DNA of 38,542 nucleotides from Stigonema ocellatum SAG 48.90 = DSM 106950 (GTDB taxonomy: Bacteria > Cyanobacteriota > Cyanobacteriia > Cyanobacteriales > Nostocaceae). Made by a program: the position numbers and the translations under genes. The notes beneath the pieces were generated by a model. It had not been told where the DNA came from. It saw only the letters and a list, made by a program, of their open reading frames with translations, and made no database searches. Each line of letters opens with the position of its first letter. The first letter of the stretch is position 1. This document shows positions 1 to 6,608 of this stretch, in pieces. Where the stretch lies: the NCBI GenBank assembly GCA_016903675.1, contig JADQBA010000088.1, positions 1 to 38,542 on the forward strand, read 5' to 3'.

Positions 1-119
1 ACCTGAAACCAGCACAATTTCAGGGCTTTCTCATAAGGAAATACAGATATTAACAGGCGCTTCCATTAGCACCATCAGAAGCAAAGCAAGCCTTGGCAAG
101 TCCATTAAAGCTAAGGATG
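1..119. repeat. Terminal direct repeat, left copy
   Basis: Bases 1-119 are identical, base for base, to the last 119 bases of the window (38424-38542). The repeat lies inside a coding sequence: read in frame from base 2 it encodes part of the C-terminal tail of the ABC exporter that starts at 36535. A fixed-length exact end overlap is what de Bruijn assemblers leave on circular contigs. A true 38-kb tandem duplication would look the same. Confidence 0.97.
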
Positions 120-175
120 GCTTTACCTACCGCTATAACAAGGACCCCAAGGTGTTGAAATGGGTCAGAGTTTAG
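2..175 (+). CDS. C-terminal end of ABC exporter (continues from 38542)
   Basis: This open frame has no start of its own. It begins at base 2 and ends at a TAG at 173-175. The first 39 codons repeat the last codons of the gene starting at 36535. The remaining 18 codons supply the missing end, finishing in KVLKWVRV. Joined through the 119-base overlap, the full protein is 687 residues with an intact stop. The tail contains a segment with the look of a helix-turn-helix (LSHKEIQILTGASISTIRSK), followed by a basic end. If the molecule is not circular, this would be the remnant of a second, truncated copy. I favour one gene crossing the cut point because the frame is preserved exactly. Confidence 0.85.
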   Translation, partial: PETSTISGLSHKEIQILTGASISTIRSKASLGKSIKAKDGFTYRYNKDPKVLKWVRV

Positions 176-379
176 GGTTCTGTTGTTAAAGTTAAACCTT
201 ATTTGAGGATAGATATGAGTAATAGTAATCTTTCTGGCATAGAAATAGAAATCTTACTTTTTGGGAAATGGCGCTTTGATACGTCTTGGGAAAAAATCAC
301 TATTCAATTTAAAGATGATATGACTTATGAGCAAACCAGGATTCAAACATTCCATCAAACCCATCATCATCGAACAGAG

Positions 380-406
380 GACAAGGGGGACAAGGGGGAC
401 AAGGGG
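380..406. repeat. Tandem 9-mer repeat (GACAAGGGG x3)
   Basis: Three exact copies of GACAAGGGG lie head to tail and are followed by GAGG. G-rich short tandem repeats of this kind are common between genes in filamentous cyanobacteria. Here the repeat marks the point where the truncated gene at 215 stops looking like protein. Confidence 0.85.
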
Positions 407-465
407 GAGGTGTTGTTAATCAAGCTGAAAAAAAAGTTCGGAATCAGGATTTTATTCCTGGCTTT

Positions 466-481
466 GGGGACTCAAGTCCCC
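466..481. repeat. Small inverted repeat between convergent genes
   Basis: GGGGACT and AGTCCCC are separated by two bases, giving a 7-bp stem. It lies between the plus-strand exporter end and the minus-strand nickel-chaperone gene. It could stop or stabilise transcripts from either side, but no T-run follows, so a terminator call is not supported. Confidence 0.5.
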
Positions 482-534
482 ACTACAAACTGCTTGTCTA
501 TGCATGGCTTCTTGATGAAGCACATAAATAAATG

Positions 535-1272
535 CTAATCGATAATTGCTGCTGTCGATGTAGAGTTTTGATATTGCTGAAAAACTTGCGATGTATCTTG
601 ATTCGCCGCTGCGCGTCTACGCACCCAATTAAACCAAACTTCTAATCCCTCACCTGTTTTAGTAGAAACAGCAATAATCTCAACATGGGGATTCATCTGC
701 CGGACGTTTGCTTCAATGCGGCTAATATCAATATCTAGATAAGGAGCCAAATCTGTTTTTGTAATCAGCAAACAATCCGCCTCTTGAAACATAATCGGGT
801 ACTTCAGTGGTTTATCTTCACCTTCAGTAATACTTAATAAAGCAACTTTGGCGTGTTCTCCCACTTCAAATTCAGCAGGACAAACTAAATTACCAACATT
901 TTCCACCAGTACTAAATCAAAGTCGGAAGGATTATATTCGTGTTCCAGTTGATGAATGCCCCCTGCTACCATTTTGGAATCCAAATGACAGGAACGACCT
1001 GTATTAATTGCAATGACAGGAACCCCATATTTCCGCAGACGTGCTGCATCTAAATCCGTTGTCATATCTCCTTCAATGACAGCGATTTTTAACTCATTAC
1101 TTAAAGCGACAAGGGTGCGTTCTAGTAGTGCTGTTTTTCCTGCACCGGGACTACTCATGATGTTGAAACAAATAATTCCCCATTTATCAAAATGTGCTCG
1201 GTTATGGTCAGCACCTTGTTGATTAACATGGAGTAAGTTAATTCCTAATGCCGCGTCAAATGTTTGATGCAT
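535..1272 (-). CDS. ghaB: HypB-like nickel GTPase, probable guanidine hydrolase accessory protein GhaB
   Basis: This 245-residue protein is of the HypB/UreG SIMIBI GTPase family. It has a P-loop SPGAGKT (about residues 41-47), a CH pair in GRSCHLD, the ENVGNLVCPAEF metal/switch motif and a TKTD guanine-specificity motif. It lacks the His-rich N-terminus of nickel-storing HypB. HypB delivers Ni to hydrogenase, but no hydrogenase gene is here. The upstream partners are a HypA-like protein and a guanidine-hydrolase-like enzyme, matching Synechocystis sll1077-sll1079, where the HypA/HypB pair matures the Ni enzyme. I infer delivery of Ni to that enzyme. I chose the ATG at 1272 (MHQTFDAALG) over an in-frame TTG at 1293. 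It overlaps the end of the HypA-like gene by 17 bases, implying translational coupling. Confidence 0.85.
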   Translation of the reverse strand: MHQTFDAALGINLLHVNQQGADHNRAHFDKWGIICFNIMSSPGAGKTALLERTLVALSNELKIAVIEGDMTTDLDAARLRKYGVPVIAINTGRSCHLDSKMVAGGIHQLEHEYNPSDFDLVLVENVGNLVCPAEFEVGEHAKVALLSITEGEDKPLKYPIMFQEADCLLITKTDLAPYLDIDISRIEANVRQMNPHVEIIAVSTKTGEGLEVWFNWVRRRAAANQDTSQVFQQYQNSTSTAAIID

Positions 1273-1618
1273 AAGCGTACTCAATCCTATCAATTTTCAA
1301 CTCTCTACCTGAGCGAATATCTTCCATTGGAGAATTACACTCAGGACAGGAGTACTGTAAACCAATTTGCGGTAAATATTCTTGTTGACAACGATGACAA
1401 AAAGCAATCAGTGGTGTTTCTTGAATGTTCAGTTTGACTTTTTCTAAGAAGGTATTCCGGGTTTGTATTTCAAAGGCAAATTGCAAACTTGCAGGTTCAA
1501 CGCAAGTGAACTTACCAACAATTAAGTGAACTTGAGAAATTTCTGGGCGCTCAGTTTGGGATTCCCACCAATCTTTTACTGTTAAAATGAGTGCCTTTGT
1601 CATGTCAGTTTCGTGCAA
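1256..1618 (-). CDS. ghaA: HypA-like nickel chaperone, probable guanidine hydrolase accessory protein GhaA
   Basis: This 120-residue HypA-family metallochaperone begins MHE, where His2 is the Ni ligand of HypA. Two CxxC pairs (about C74/C77 and C91/C94) form the usual structural zinc site. The start is a TTG at 1616-1618. It is supported by the conserved MHE and by a strong GGAGG six bases upstream, at the end of the preceding gene; the next ATG (1603) would lose the Ni-binding His. The enzyme gene upstream stops three bases before this start, and the HypB-like gene overlaps the 3' end, so the three form a tight operon. By analogy with Synechocystis sll1078 it should load Ni into the guanidine hydrolase rather than hydrogenase. 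The hydrogenase alternative has no support in this window. Confidence 0.87.
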   Translation of the reverse strand: MHETDMTKALILTVKDWWESQTERPEISQVHLIVGKFTCVEPASLQFAFEIQTRNTFLEKVKLNIQETPLIAFCHRCQQEYLPQIGLQYSCPECNSPMEDIRSGRELKIDRIEYAYASNI

Positions 1619-1621
1619 AAC

Positions 1622-2815
1622 TCACCTCCATTCCTCAATTAATTCTGGTTGTGCGGCAGGATGAATATATGCAGGTTTTTCTTTACGGGGTAATTGACCA
1701 GATACAACTAAATGTGCCATGGTATCACAAATCACCCGCGCCGCCATTAATGATGTTATGTCGCTAATATCGTAAGGCGGTGAAACTTCCACAACTTCCA
1801 GTCCACAAACTGGCGCTTTTTGGACAATTTTCCCCAACAAATAGAGTGCCTCACGCGGTAATAATCCACCGGGTTCTGGCCAACCAGTTCCAGGGACAAA
1901 CCCAGCATCGATGCAGTCAATATCGAAACTGATATAAACGCAATCTGTACCGTCTAATGCTCTTTCTAAAGCAAAGTTGACGGCTGCATCTAGCCCCATC
2001 TCAGTGATGTCTGTTACTGTTAAGATATTCGTGGCTCTTTCTCGACAAACTTTTACTCCTTGACGCGGTACTTGCCAGCCACCAATTCCCAATTGCACCA
2101 GGTTTTTTGCTGGCGCATTTTTTATATTTGTCGCATGAAACCAAGGACAAGTATGCATTCTTTCATCTAAGTCTGTTTCCTGGGTGTCTACATGGCGATC
2201 AAAGTGAATAATCCCGAGTTTTTTATCGCCTAAGTGACGACAAATACCACGAACTGTAGGATAGCCAATGGAATGGTCTCCTCCCATAATTATTGGAAAT
2301 GCACCAGAACTAAAGATATGTGCAATTCCTTTGGAAATCTGGTCAAAAGATTTTTCATTATTAGCTGGAATGGTGAAAATATCACCTACATCACATAGGG
2401 TAATCTGCTCACGCAAGTCTACACCCAATTCAAAGTTATAAGGTGTGTATAATGCAGAGATTCGGCGGATTCCTTGGGGACCAAAACGTGTACCTGGTCG
2501 ATAAGTGGTTCCAGAATCGTGTGGTACGCCGACAACAGCAACGTCATATTCACCAACTTTTCGCACATCTTCTAAGTATGGTGCTTTCAAGAAAGTATTA
2601 ATTCCCGCAAAGTGGGGCAGTTCCCCGCGAGAAAAGGTAGGAATTGAGCGATCAACTATACTTTCGGCTGCTTCTAATCCAAATTCTAGTCCTCTAGAAA
2701 CCTCCTGCTGCCAACCTGTTAGCGGTAAATTGGCTTCTTTTTCTAGCGCTCTTTCCGCTTGCGTGGAAGGTGGTTGGAAATCAGAATTGGAATCAGTAAA
2801 AGATTGTTCAGTCAT
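1622..2815 (-). CDS. gdmH: Ureohydrolase, probable Ni-dependent guanidine hydrolase (GdmH type)
   Basis: This 397-residue arginase/agmatinase-superfamily enzyme is longer than ordinary agmatinases (about 300-320) because of an N-terminal extension of some 85 residues. Metal ligands are visible: H181 in GGDHS, D206/H208/D210 in HFDRHVDT, and D298/D300 in SFDIDCID. The signature around residues 204-226 (RHVDTQ then ERMHTCPWFH) differs from agmatinase and fits, as I recall it, the cyanobacterial Sll1077 group shown to hydrolyse guanidine to urea and ammonia with Ni. HypA-like and HypB-like genes follow at once, as in that locus. Many databases will label it agmatinase (SpeB). No guanidine riboswitch was found upstream; the operon may start at the gene ending at 2867. 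Substrate assignment is inference from family and context. Confidence 0.82.
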   Translation of the reverse strand: MTEQSFTDSNSDFQPPSTQAERALEKEANLPLTGWQQEVSRGLEFGLEAAESIVDRSIPTFSRGELPHFAGINTFLKAPYLEDVRKVGEYDVAVVGVPHDSGTTYRPGTRFGPQGIRRISALYTPYNFELGVDLREQITLCDVGDIFTIPANNEKSFDQISKGIAHIFSSGAFPIIMGGDHSIGYPTVRGICRHLGDKKLGIIHFDRHVDTQETDLDERMHTCPWFHATNIKNAPAKNLVQLGIGGWQVPRQGVKVCRERATNILTVTDITEMGLDAAVNFALERALDGTDCVYISFDIDCIDAGFVPGTGWPEPGGLLPREALYLLGKIVQKAPVCGLEVVEVSPPYDISDITSLMAARVICDTMAHLVVSGQLPRKEKPAYIHPAAQPELIEEWR

Positions 2816-2866
2816 GTTTCGGTAAATAAAATTTTAAGATTTGGAAGGTAAAAAGATGGGGCAACA

Positions 2867-4036
2867 TTATTGTAACTGTGCCCAAATTCCTTGGCAGCGT
2901 TCCATAACTAGCGCCTGAAAAATTGATTGAGTTGATGGGTGAATGTTTATTTTATACAAAGAGAAAAGACCTGTAGGACTTTTCAGGTTTAACTCTCTTC
3001 GGGTAAGACATAATGCTTGTGTTCGATGGAGTTCCACAGCTTGGAGTAAACCTGGGTAACTCAAATTACGTAAAGCTAATTGACCATTTTTAGTGATATA
3101 TATGGCATCATTTTGAAAAAGATATTCTAAGCTGATAAGGCTAGCATATACATCCACATCTTTTTCTATGCCTCCTAAACGGTGAGCATCTAAGCCAAAG
3201 CGAATGCAGAAATTGACAGCTACCAACTTCCCAGCTTCTTGGGCAGGTAAAATGCAAGCGGCAAACTCAAACCCTAGGCTATCAGATCGCCATTCCTCTA
3301 TACCAGAATTGGTATAGTTTCGGAAAAGTTTATGCTTTAACTTGAAGTCAAATCCCAAACCACTTGCATGTCCTGCTTCATGAACCTGAGTGTCTACGTG
3401 GCGATAGCGTTCACTATTGATTTTGTCTTCTAAAGGATCTAATAGTAAATTAGCTGTTTCACATTCAAATACTTTTTGGATGCATTCACGACTGGAATCT
3501 AAAAACCGTCGTCGCTGTTCGCTTGCATTGTTTAAGGCTGGACCATAAACACTGTTAGGAAAAGACCATCTATGGGGGACGATGAAGGCTTCACCACTTT
3601 CACCATTGATATTACCGCTACTAGCAATTTCGGTAAAGGAAAGGTTTCTGAGAATTGGTTGACCCAGTGTGCCAAATTTTTCGCGACTTAGATGTTCTAA
3701 TTGTTCAATAGATGGCACAGAGTTATCGTGCATTTTCCCGTAAATTGCGCTTAAAGTCACCTGAGTTTGGGATTGTCGATTTATTCTGTAAGGCGCGATT
3801 ATCAAGAAATAGCCGTTTTTCCCGATAAAATCCATATTGATAAAGCCTTCAGACAAGAGACTCCAGTCGTTATTTTCTAAAGCATCTGCTGTGTTGAGTA
3901 GCCAGAGGAGAGGAAGTTCGCAAGAGTTGGTCGCTTGTTGACGCAGTTTTGTTACAGCGATCGCAATTTCATTTTGCTCAATATATTGGACTATTTCTTT
4001 GACTAATTCTTGTTCGTCTACAAAGTTTATTTTCAT
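2867..4036 (-). CDS. Uncharacterised protein with HExxH zinc-protease-like motif
   Basis: This 389-residue protein is not recognised as a named family. No signal peptide or membrane segment is evident, so it is probably cytoplasmic. Residues 219-223 read HEAGH, the HExxH zinc motif. A plausible third ligand follows in EEWRSD at 247-252, about 25 residues later, which is the spacing and composition of gluzincin-like metallopeptidases. The flanks are mixed and carry no further known motif. It is the first gene of the minus-strand set and stops 51 bases before the guanidine-hydrolase-like gene, so co-transcription is likely. A role in processing or regulating that enzyme is possible but unsupported. 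The ATG at 4036 has no strong ribosome-binding site; TATAAA lies just before it. Confidence 0.75.
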   Translation of the reverse strand: MKINFVDEQELVKEIVQYIEQNEIAIAVTKLRQQATNSCELPLLWLLNTADALENNDWSLLSEGFINMDFIGKNGYFLIIAPYRINRQSQTQVTLSAIYGKMHDNSVPSIEQLEHLSREKFGTLGQPILRNLSFTEIASSGNINGESGEAFIVPHRWSFPNSVYGPALNNASEQRRRFLDSSRECIQKVFECETANLLLDPLEDKINSERYRHVDTQVHEAGHASGLGFDFKLKHKLFRNYTNSGIEEWRSDSLGFEFAACILPAQEAGKLVAVNFCIRFGLDAHRLGGIEKDVDVYASLISLEYLFQNDAIYITKNGQLALRNLSYPGLLQAVELHRTQALCLTRRELNLKSPTGLFSLYKINIHPSTQSIFQALVMERCQGIWAQLQ

Positions 4037-4511
4037 TTTTTATACCATTGACACTGAGGATACATCTTTTTGTGGGATGGTTTTTGGCTTTTGAGAGCAA
4101 CGGCTTCCATCTTTATTTTGTACTTTTGGGTGCCGATGATTCTAACGAACGCACATGCAATTGTTCAAGCGTTCGTTGAAATCCGCTTTTGGGGCGCAAG
4201 CATCTTGACCCCTACATCATTTCTGGAGATGTTTAATAATGATTGACCCATCAGCACTGCCAACGGAGTTAATTACGTCCTCAAGTATTGCACTCATATC
4301 TGTTTAATGCAAGAGTGCGGCAATAAACGCCTGAATTTAAAGATTAGTACGCAAAACGAGCTGGTGTTGAGGCAATACGCTTGGTTTTAAAGTAGGACCA
4401 GCCCAATCATCGGTGAACCAAAAATCTGGAAAATCATGCCCAATTTTCGTCATTTGACCGAATCCCAAGGGGAGACGCCCAAGGGACGTGCCTTCGCATA
4501 TGTTAGGGGTG
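4037..4511. other. Gene-free stretch with one small inverted repeat
   Basis: I see no convincing gene here. A 9-bp inverted repeat (AACGAACGC at 4144-4152, GCGTTCGTT at 4169-4177) could form a hairpin. On the minus strand 4337-4452 holds a 38-codon frame with protein-like composition (contains FWFTDDWAGP) but no ribosome-binding site; it may be a relic. Bases 4453-4500 contain two near-copies of CCCAAGGG-type sequence typical of dispersed cyanobacterial repeats. The promoter of the minus-strand operon should lie here, but I could not place it. Confidence 0.5.
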
Positions 4512-4640
4512 GTTTATTGGGCGTTGCTGAATCCCGCAAAATGAAAATGATTTCGTGTGATGCCAAAACCCTTTACCAGACCGTAAATTTACGGTCTGGT
4601 CACTTGGATTCATACTTCAAATCAGCAACGCCGTTTATTG
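4512..4640. mobile_element. 113-bp MITE with 11-bp terminal inverted repeats and 8-bp target duplication
   Basis: The element spans 4520-4632. It starts GGCGTTGCTGA and ends with its exact reverse complement TCAGCAACGCC. It is flanked directly by GTTTATTG at 4512-4519 and again at 4633-4640, a perfect 8-bp target-site duplication. Inside, 4575-4600 is a perfect 26-base palindrome. It encodes no transposase, so it must be moved in trans by an insertion sequence with matching ends elsewhere in the genome. The IS family is not assigned. Confidence 0.9.
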
Positions 4641-4888
4641 ACGCTGTTTTCGTGCGATCGCTCTTAAGCCGACCCAGAACAGCGGTACTTGAAAGGCAGA
4701 GCCTGGGAGGATTTCGGCTGCTCCCATTCCCCAGTTCAAATTCAAGGCTGGTAAGGCTTCCAGAAAAGTTTTCGGTCTACTTAAAGTTCGTAAATAAAAT
4801 TATTTAGAAATTGTATTATCAAATGATGACAAAGTATTGTAATCTAAAAAAGGTTGGAATCGAAGCATATGGATTTTAGGTAACGATA

Positions 4889-5266
4889 ATGGACGAAATC
4901 GTTAAAAAACTAGCAGGTCTAGGTCTTCCTGGCGTAATTCTGGTGATTCTCACAGTCACATCAGGGGGTAGTTCCGCCGCTGTTGCAGCTGCCATCACAG
5001 CGTTGGGAGGTCCGTTTGGCATCGTCGGAGGTATAGCAGTGCTTGGTCTAATAACGGTTGTGGGGGATACTCTTGCGAAATATGGAATTGAATCCGTTCT
5101 CAAGGCTATTTATACTGAACGTAGCAAAACTGAATCCGTGAGATTTCTCCTCAAAGAAATTAAAGATTTACCTATTACAGAAGAGCTAAAACTAAAACTG
5201 AAAAATGAACTTAGCCCAGAAAATTTTACCGAAACCCAAGAGGTTGAGATTCCAGAAACAGTTTAA
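4889..5266 (+). CDS. Small Gly/Ala-rich membrane protein, function unknown
   Basis: This 125-residue protein has two parts. Residues about 8-66 are hydrophobic and very rich in Gly and Ala (for example ALGGPFGIVGGIAVLG), enough for two closely packed membrane helices of glycine-zipper type. Residues 67-125 are charged and predicted helical by eye, rich in Lys and Glu. No signal peptide cleavage site or enzyme motif is apparent. It stands alone between two repeat-rich regions, 427 bases before the NRPS genes and on the same strand. Similar compositions occur in pore-forming toxins, small effectors and secretion chaperones, but nothing specific supports any of these. The family is not recognised. 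The ATG at 4889 has no clear ribosome-binding site. Confidence 0.7.
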   Translation: MDEIVKKLAGLGLPGVILVILTVTSGGSSAAVAAAITALGGPFGIVGGIAVLGLITVVGDTLAKYGIESVLKAIYTERSKTESVRFLLKEIKDLPITEELKLKLKNELSPENFTETQEVEIPETV

Positions 5267-5386
5267 ATTCTTGAGAAGTAATTTTGAGGGCTAGTTGTTA
5301 TAGCAATCCTAAATGAACAGTGAAAAAAAATCCCCTCCAGGCTAACGCCGTCCCCCCTTAGTAAGGAGGGACTGTTTTGAGGGTTT

Positions 5387-5436
5387 GTAGTAAGGACTTT
5401 AGTCCTTATTTTCGCTCGTACTAAAGTCCTTACTAC
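5387..5436. repeat. 17-bp perfect inverted repeat
   Basis: GTAGTAAGGACTTTAGT at 5387-5403 is answered by its exact reverse complement at 5420-5436, with a 16-base loop. This family (TAAGGACTTTAGTCC) is a dispersed palindromic repeat of cyanobacterial genomes. It sits in the gene-free stretch upstream of the first NRPS gene. Confidence 0.85.
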
Positions 5437-5489
5437 GAACTTACTTAGAGGATGTTTGAAAAGTCCTTAGTGATGTATCAAATATTTTT

Positions 5490-5556
5490 AGATCCCCCTA
5501 AATCCCCCTTAAAAAGGGGGACTTTGATTCCAGTTCCCCCCTTTTTAAGGGGGGTT
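5490..5556. repeat. G/C-run inverted repeat upstream of NRPS operon
   Basis: Blocks of CCCCCTT, AAAAAGGGGG and then CCCCCCTTTTTAAGGGGGG can pair in several ways to form strong hairpins. It is a common cyanobacterial dispersed repeat. It lies about 140 bases before the start of the first NRPS gene and could end upstream transcription. No gene was found in 5267-5693. Confidence 0.8.
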
Positions 5557-5693
5557 AGTTCCGATCAATAAGTGCGAAGATACCGCCAACAACTTTTCAA
5601 ACAACCTCTTACCCATCAACTAAAACTTGACAGACCACTAGTATTGTTTTTTTTACAAAAAAGCAGTTTTTTTGAAGAAATACTATTGAAATT

Positions 5694-6608
5694 ATGGTTA
5701 ATCAAAATAAATTTAGTTGTTTTATTATTGGCGAGGGAACTTTACCGATTCAATGTGCTCAAATACTTCTCAATCAAGGTCACGGAATTTTCGGCATTAT
5801 CTCCTCAGATGCATCGATAATTAACTGGGCCCAGGCCAAAAGCATACCTTATATTAAGCCAACAGATAATCTCGGAGAATTTTTAAGCCAGCAGCCTTTT
5901 GATTACCTCTTCAGCATTGTCAATGGCTCTGTTTTACCCCAAGAAATTCTAGAGTTACCACGCCAATTTGCCATCAACTATCATGATGCCCCCCTACCGA
6001 GATATGCGGGAGTCAACGCCACCTCCTGGGCGTTGATGAATCAGGAGAAGACTCATGGGGTGACGTGGCATGTGATGGCTGCTATGGTTGATGCGGGCGA
6101 TATCCTCAAGCAGGTAATCATCGATATTGCTGATGGCGAGACGGCTTTGACTCTCAATGGGAAATGCTATGAAGCTGCCATTGATGCATTTGCTCATCTA
6201 GTTGATGAGCTATCCTCAGGTACATTTGTAGCAACCAAACTAAACCTGAATGAGCGCACGTATTTTTCACGCTTCAAAAGGCTGAGTGCAGGGGGAATAA
6301 TCTCATGGAAGCGTTGTGCCCATGAGCTAGATGCCCTGATTAGGGCTTTAGATTTTGGTACTTACCCTAATCCATTAGGTCGGGCAAAGTTGGCTATAGA
6401 CAGCAACTTGTTTATAGTCTCTAAGCTTGAGGTTCAGGATAACTTGTCCGATTTCGCTCCTGGAACCATAACAAACATTGAACCTAACTGTATCACAGTT
6501 TCTACAGCAAGTTATGATATTGCGCTACGTCAGGTACTGGCTATTAATGGTCAAGCACTATCAATTTCAGATCTGGTGGAGAAATTTGGACTGCAAGTCG
6601 GGTATCAG
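5694..6608 (+). other. Formyltransferase (F) domain of NRPS 1
   Basis: Residues 1-305 match methionyl-tRNA formyltransferase-type enzymes: the catalytic fold (to about 190) with N95, H97 and D133 of the N-H-D set in INYHDAPLPRYAG and MVDAGDIL, then a C-terminal beta subdomain. It should use formyl-tetrahydrofolate to formylate the amino acid on T1. The same starter domain occurs in gramicidin (LgrA) and anabaenopeptilide (ApdA) synthetases. Formylating a secondary amine (Pro) would be less usual. Confidence 0.93.

Larger units (their letters stand above)
215..538 (+). pseudogene. Truncated 5' end of an unrecognised small protein gene
   Basis: An ATG at 215 has a good ribosome-binding site (GAGGA at 205-209, five bases before it). 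It opens a frame starting MSNSNLSGIEIEILLFGKW and remaining protein-like to about residue 46 (near base 352). After that the frame runs through a 9-base tandem repeat (380-406, read as DKG three times) and a small palindrome, and stops at 536-538. The good start followed by repeat-derived residues suggests a real gene whose 3' part was lost to repeat insertion or deletion. The protein family is not recognised. It sits 39 bases after the exporter stop, so it may once have been co-transcribed with it. Confidence 0.45.

Noticed and set aside
535..1618. Hydrogenase maturation genes hypA and hypB
   Set aside because: There is no hydrogenase or other hyp gene nearby, and they are coupled to the ureohydrolase gene.
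1622..2815. Agmatinase (SpeB) annotation
   Set aside because: The N-terminal extension, the RHVDTQ / MHTCPWFH signature and the adjoining nickel chaperones favour guanidine hydrolase; not formally excluded.
4037..4450. Guanidine riboswitch upstream of the minus-strand operon
   Set aside because: I looked for ykkC-type conserved blocks and paired ACGR hairpins on the minus strand and saw none; a covariance search would be decisive.
4337..4452. Minus-strand 38-codon frame containing FWFTDDWAGP
   Set aside because: Protein-like but short, without a ribosome-binding site or a recognised family; noted only as a possible relic.
4436..4807. Open frame of 123 codons on the plus strand
   Set aside because: It runs straight through the MITE and its palindrome, has no ribosome-binding site and no protein-like pattern.
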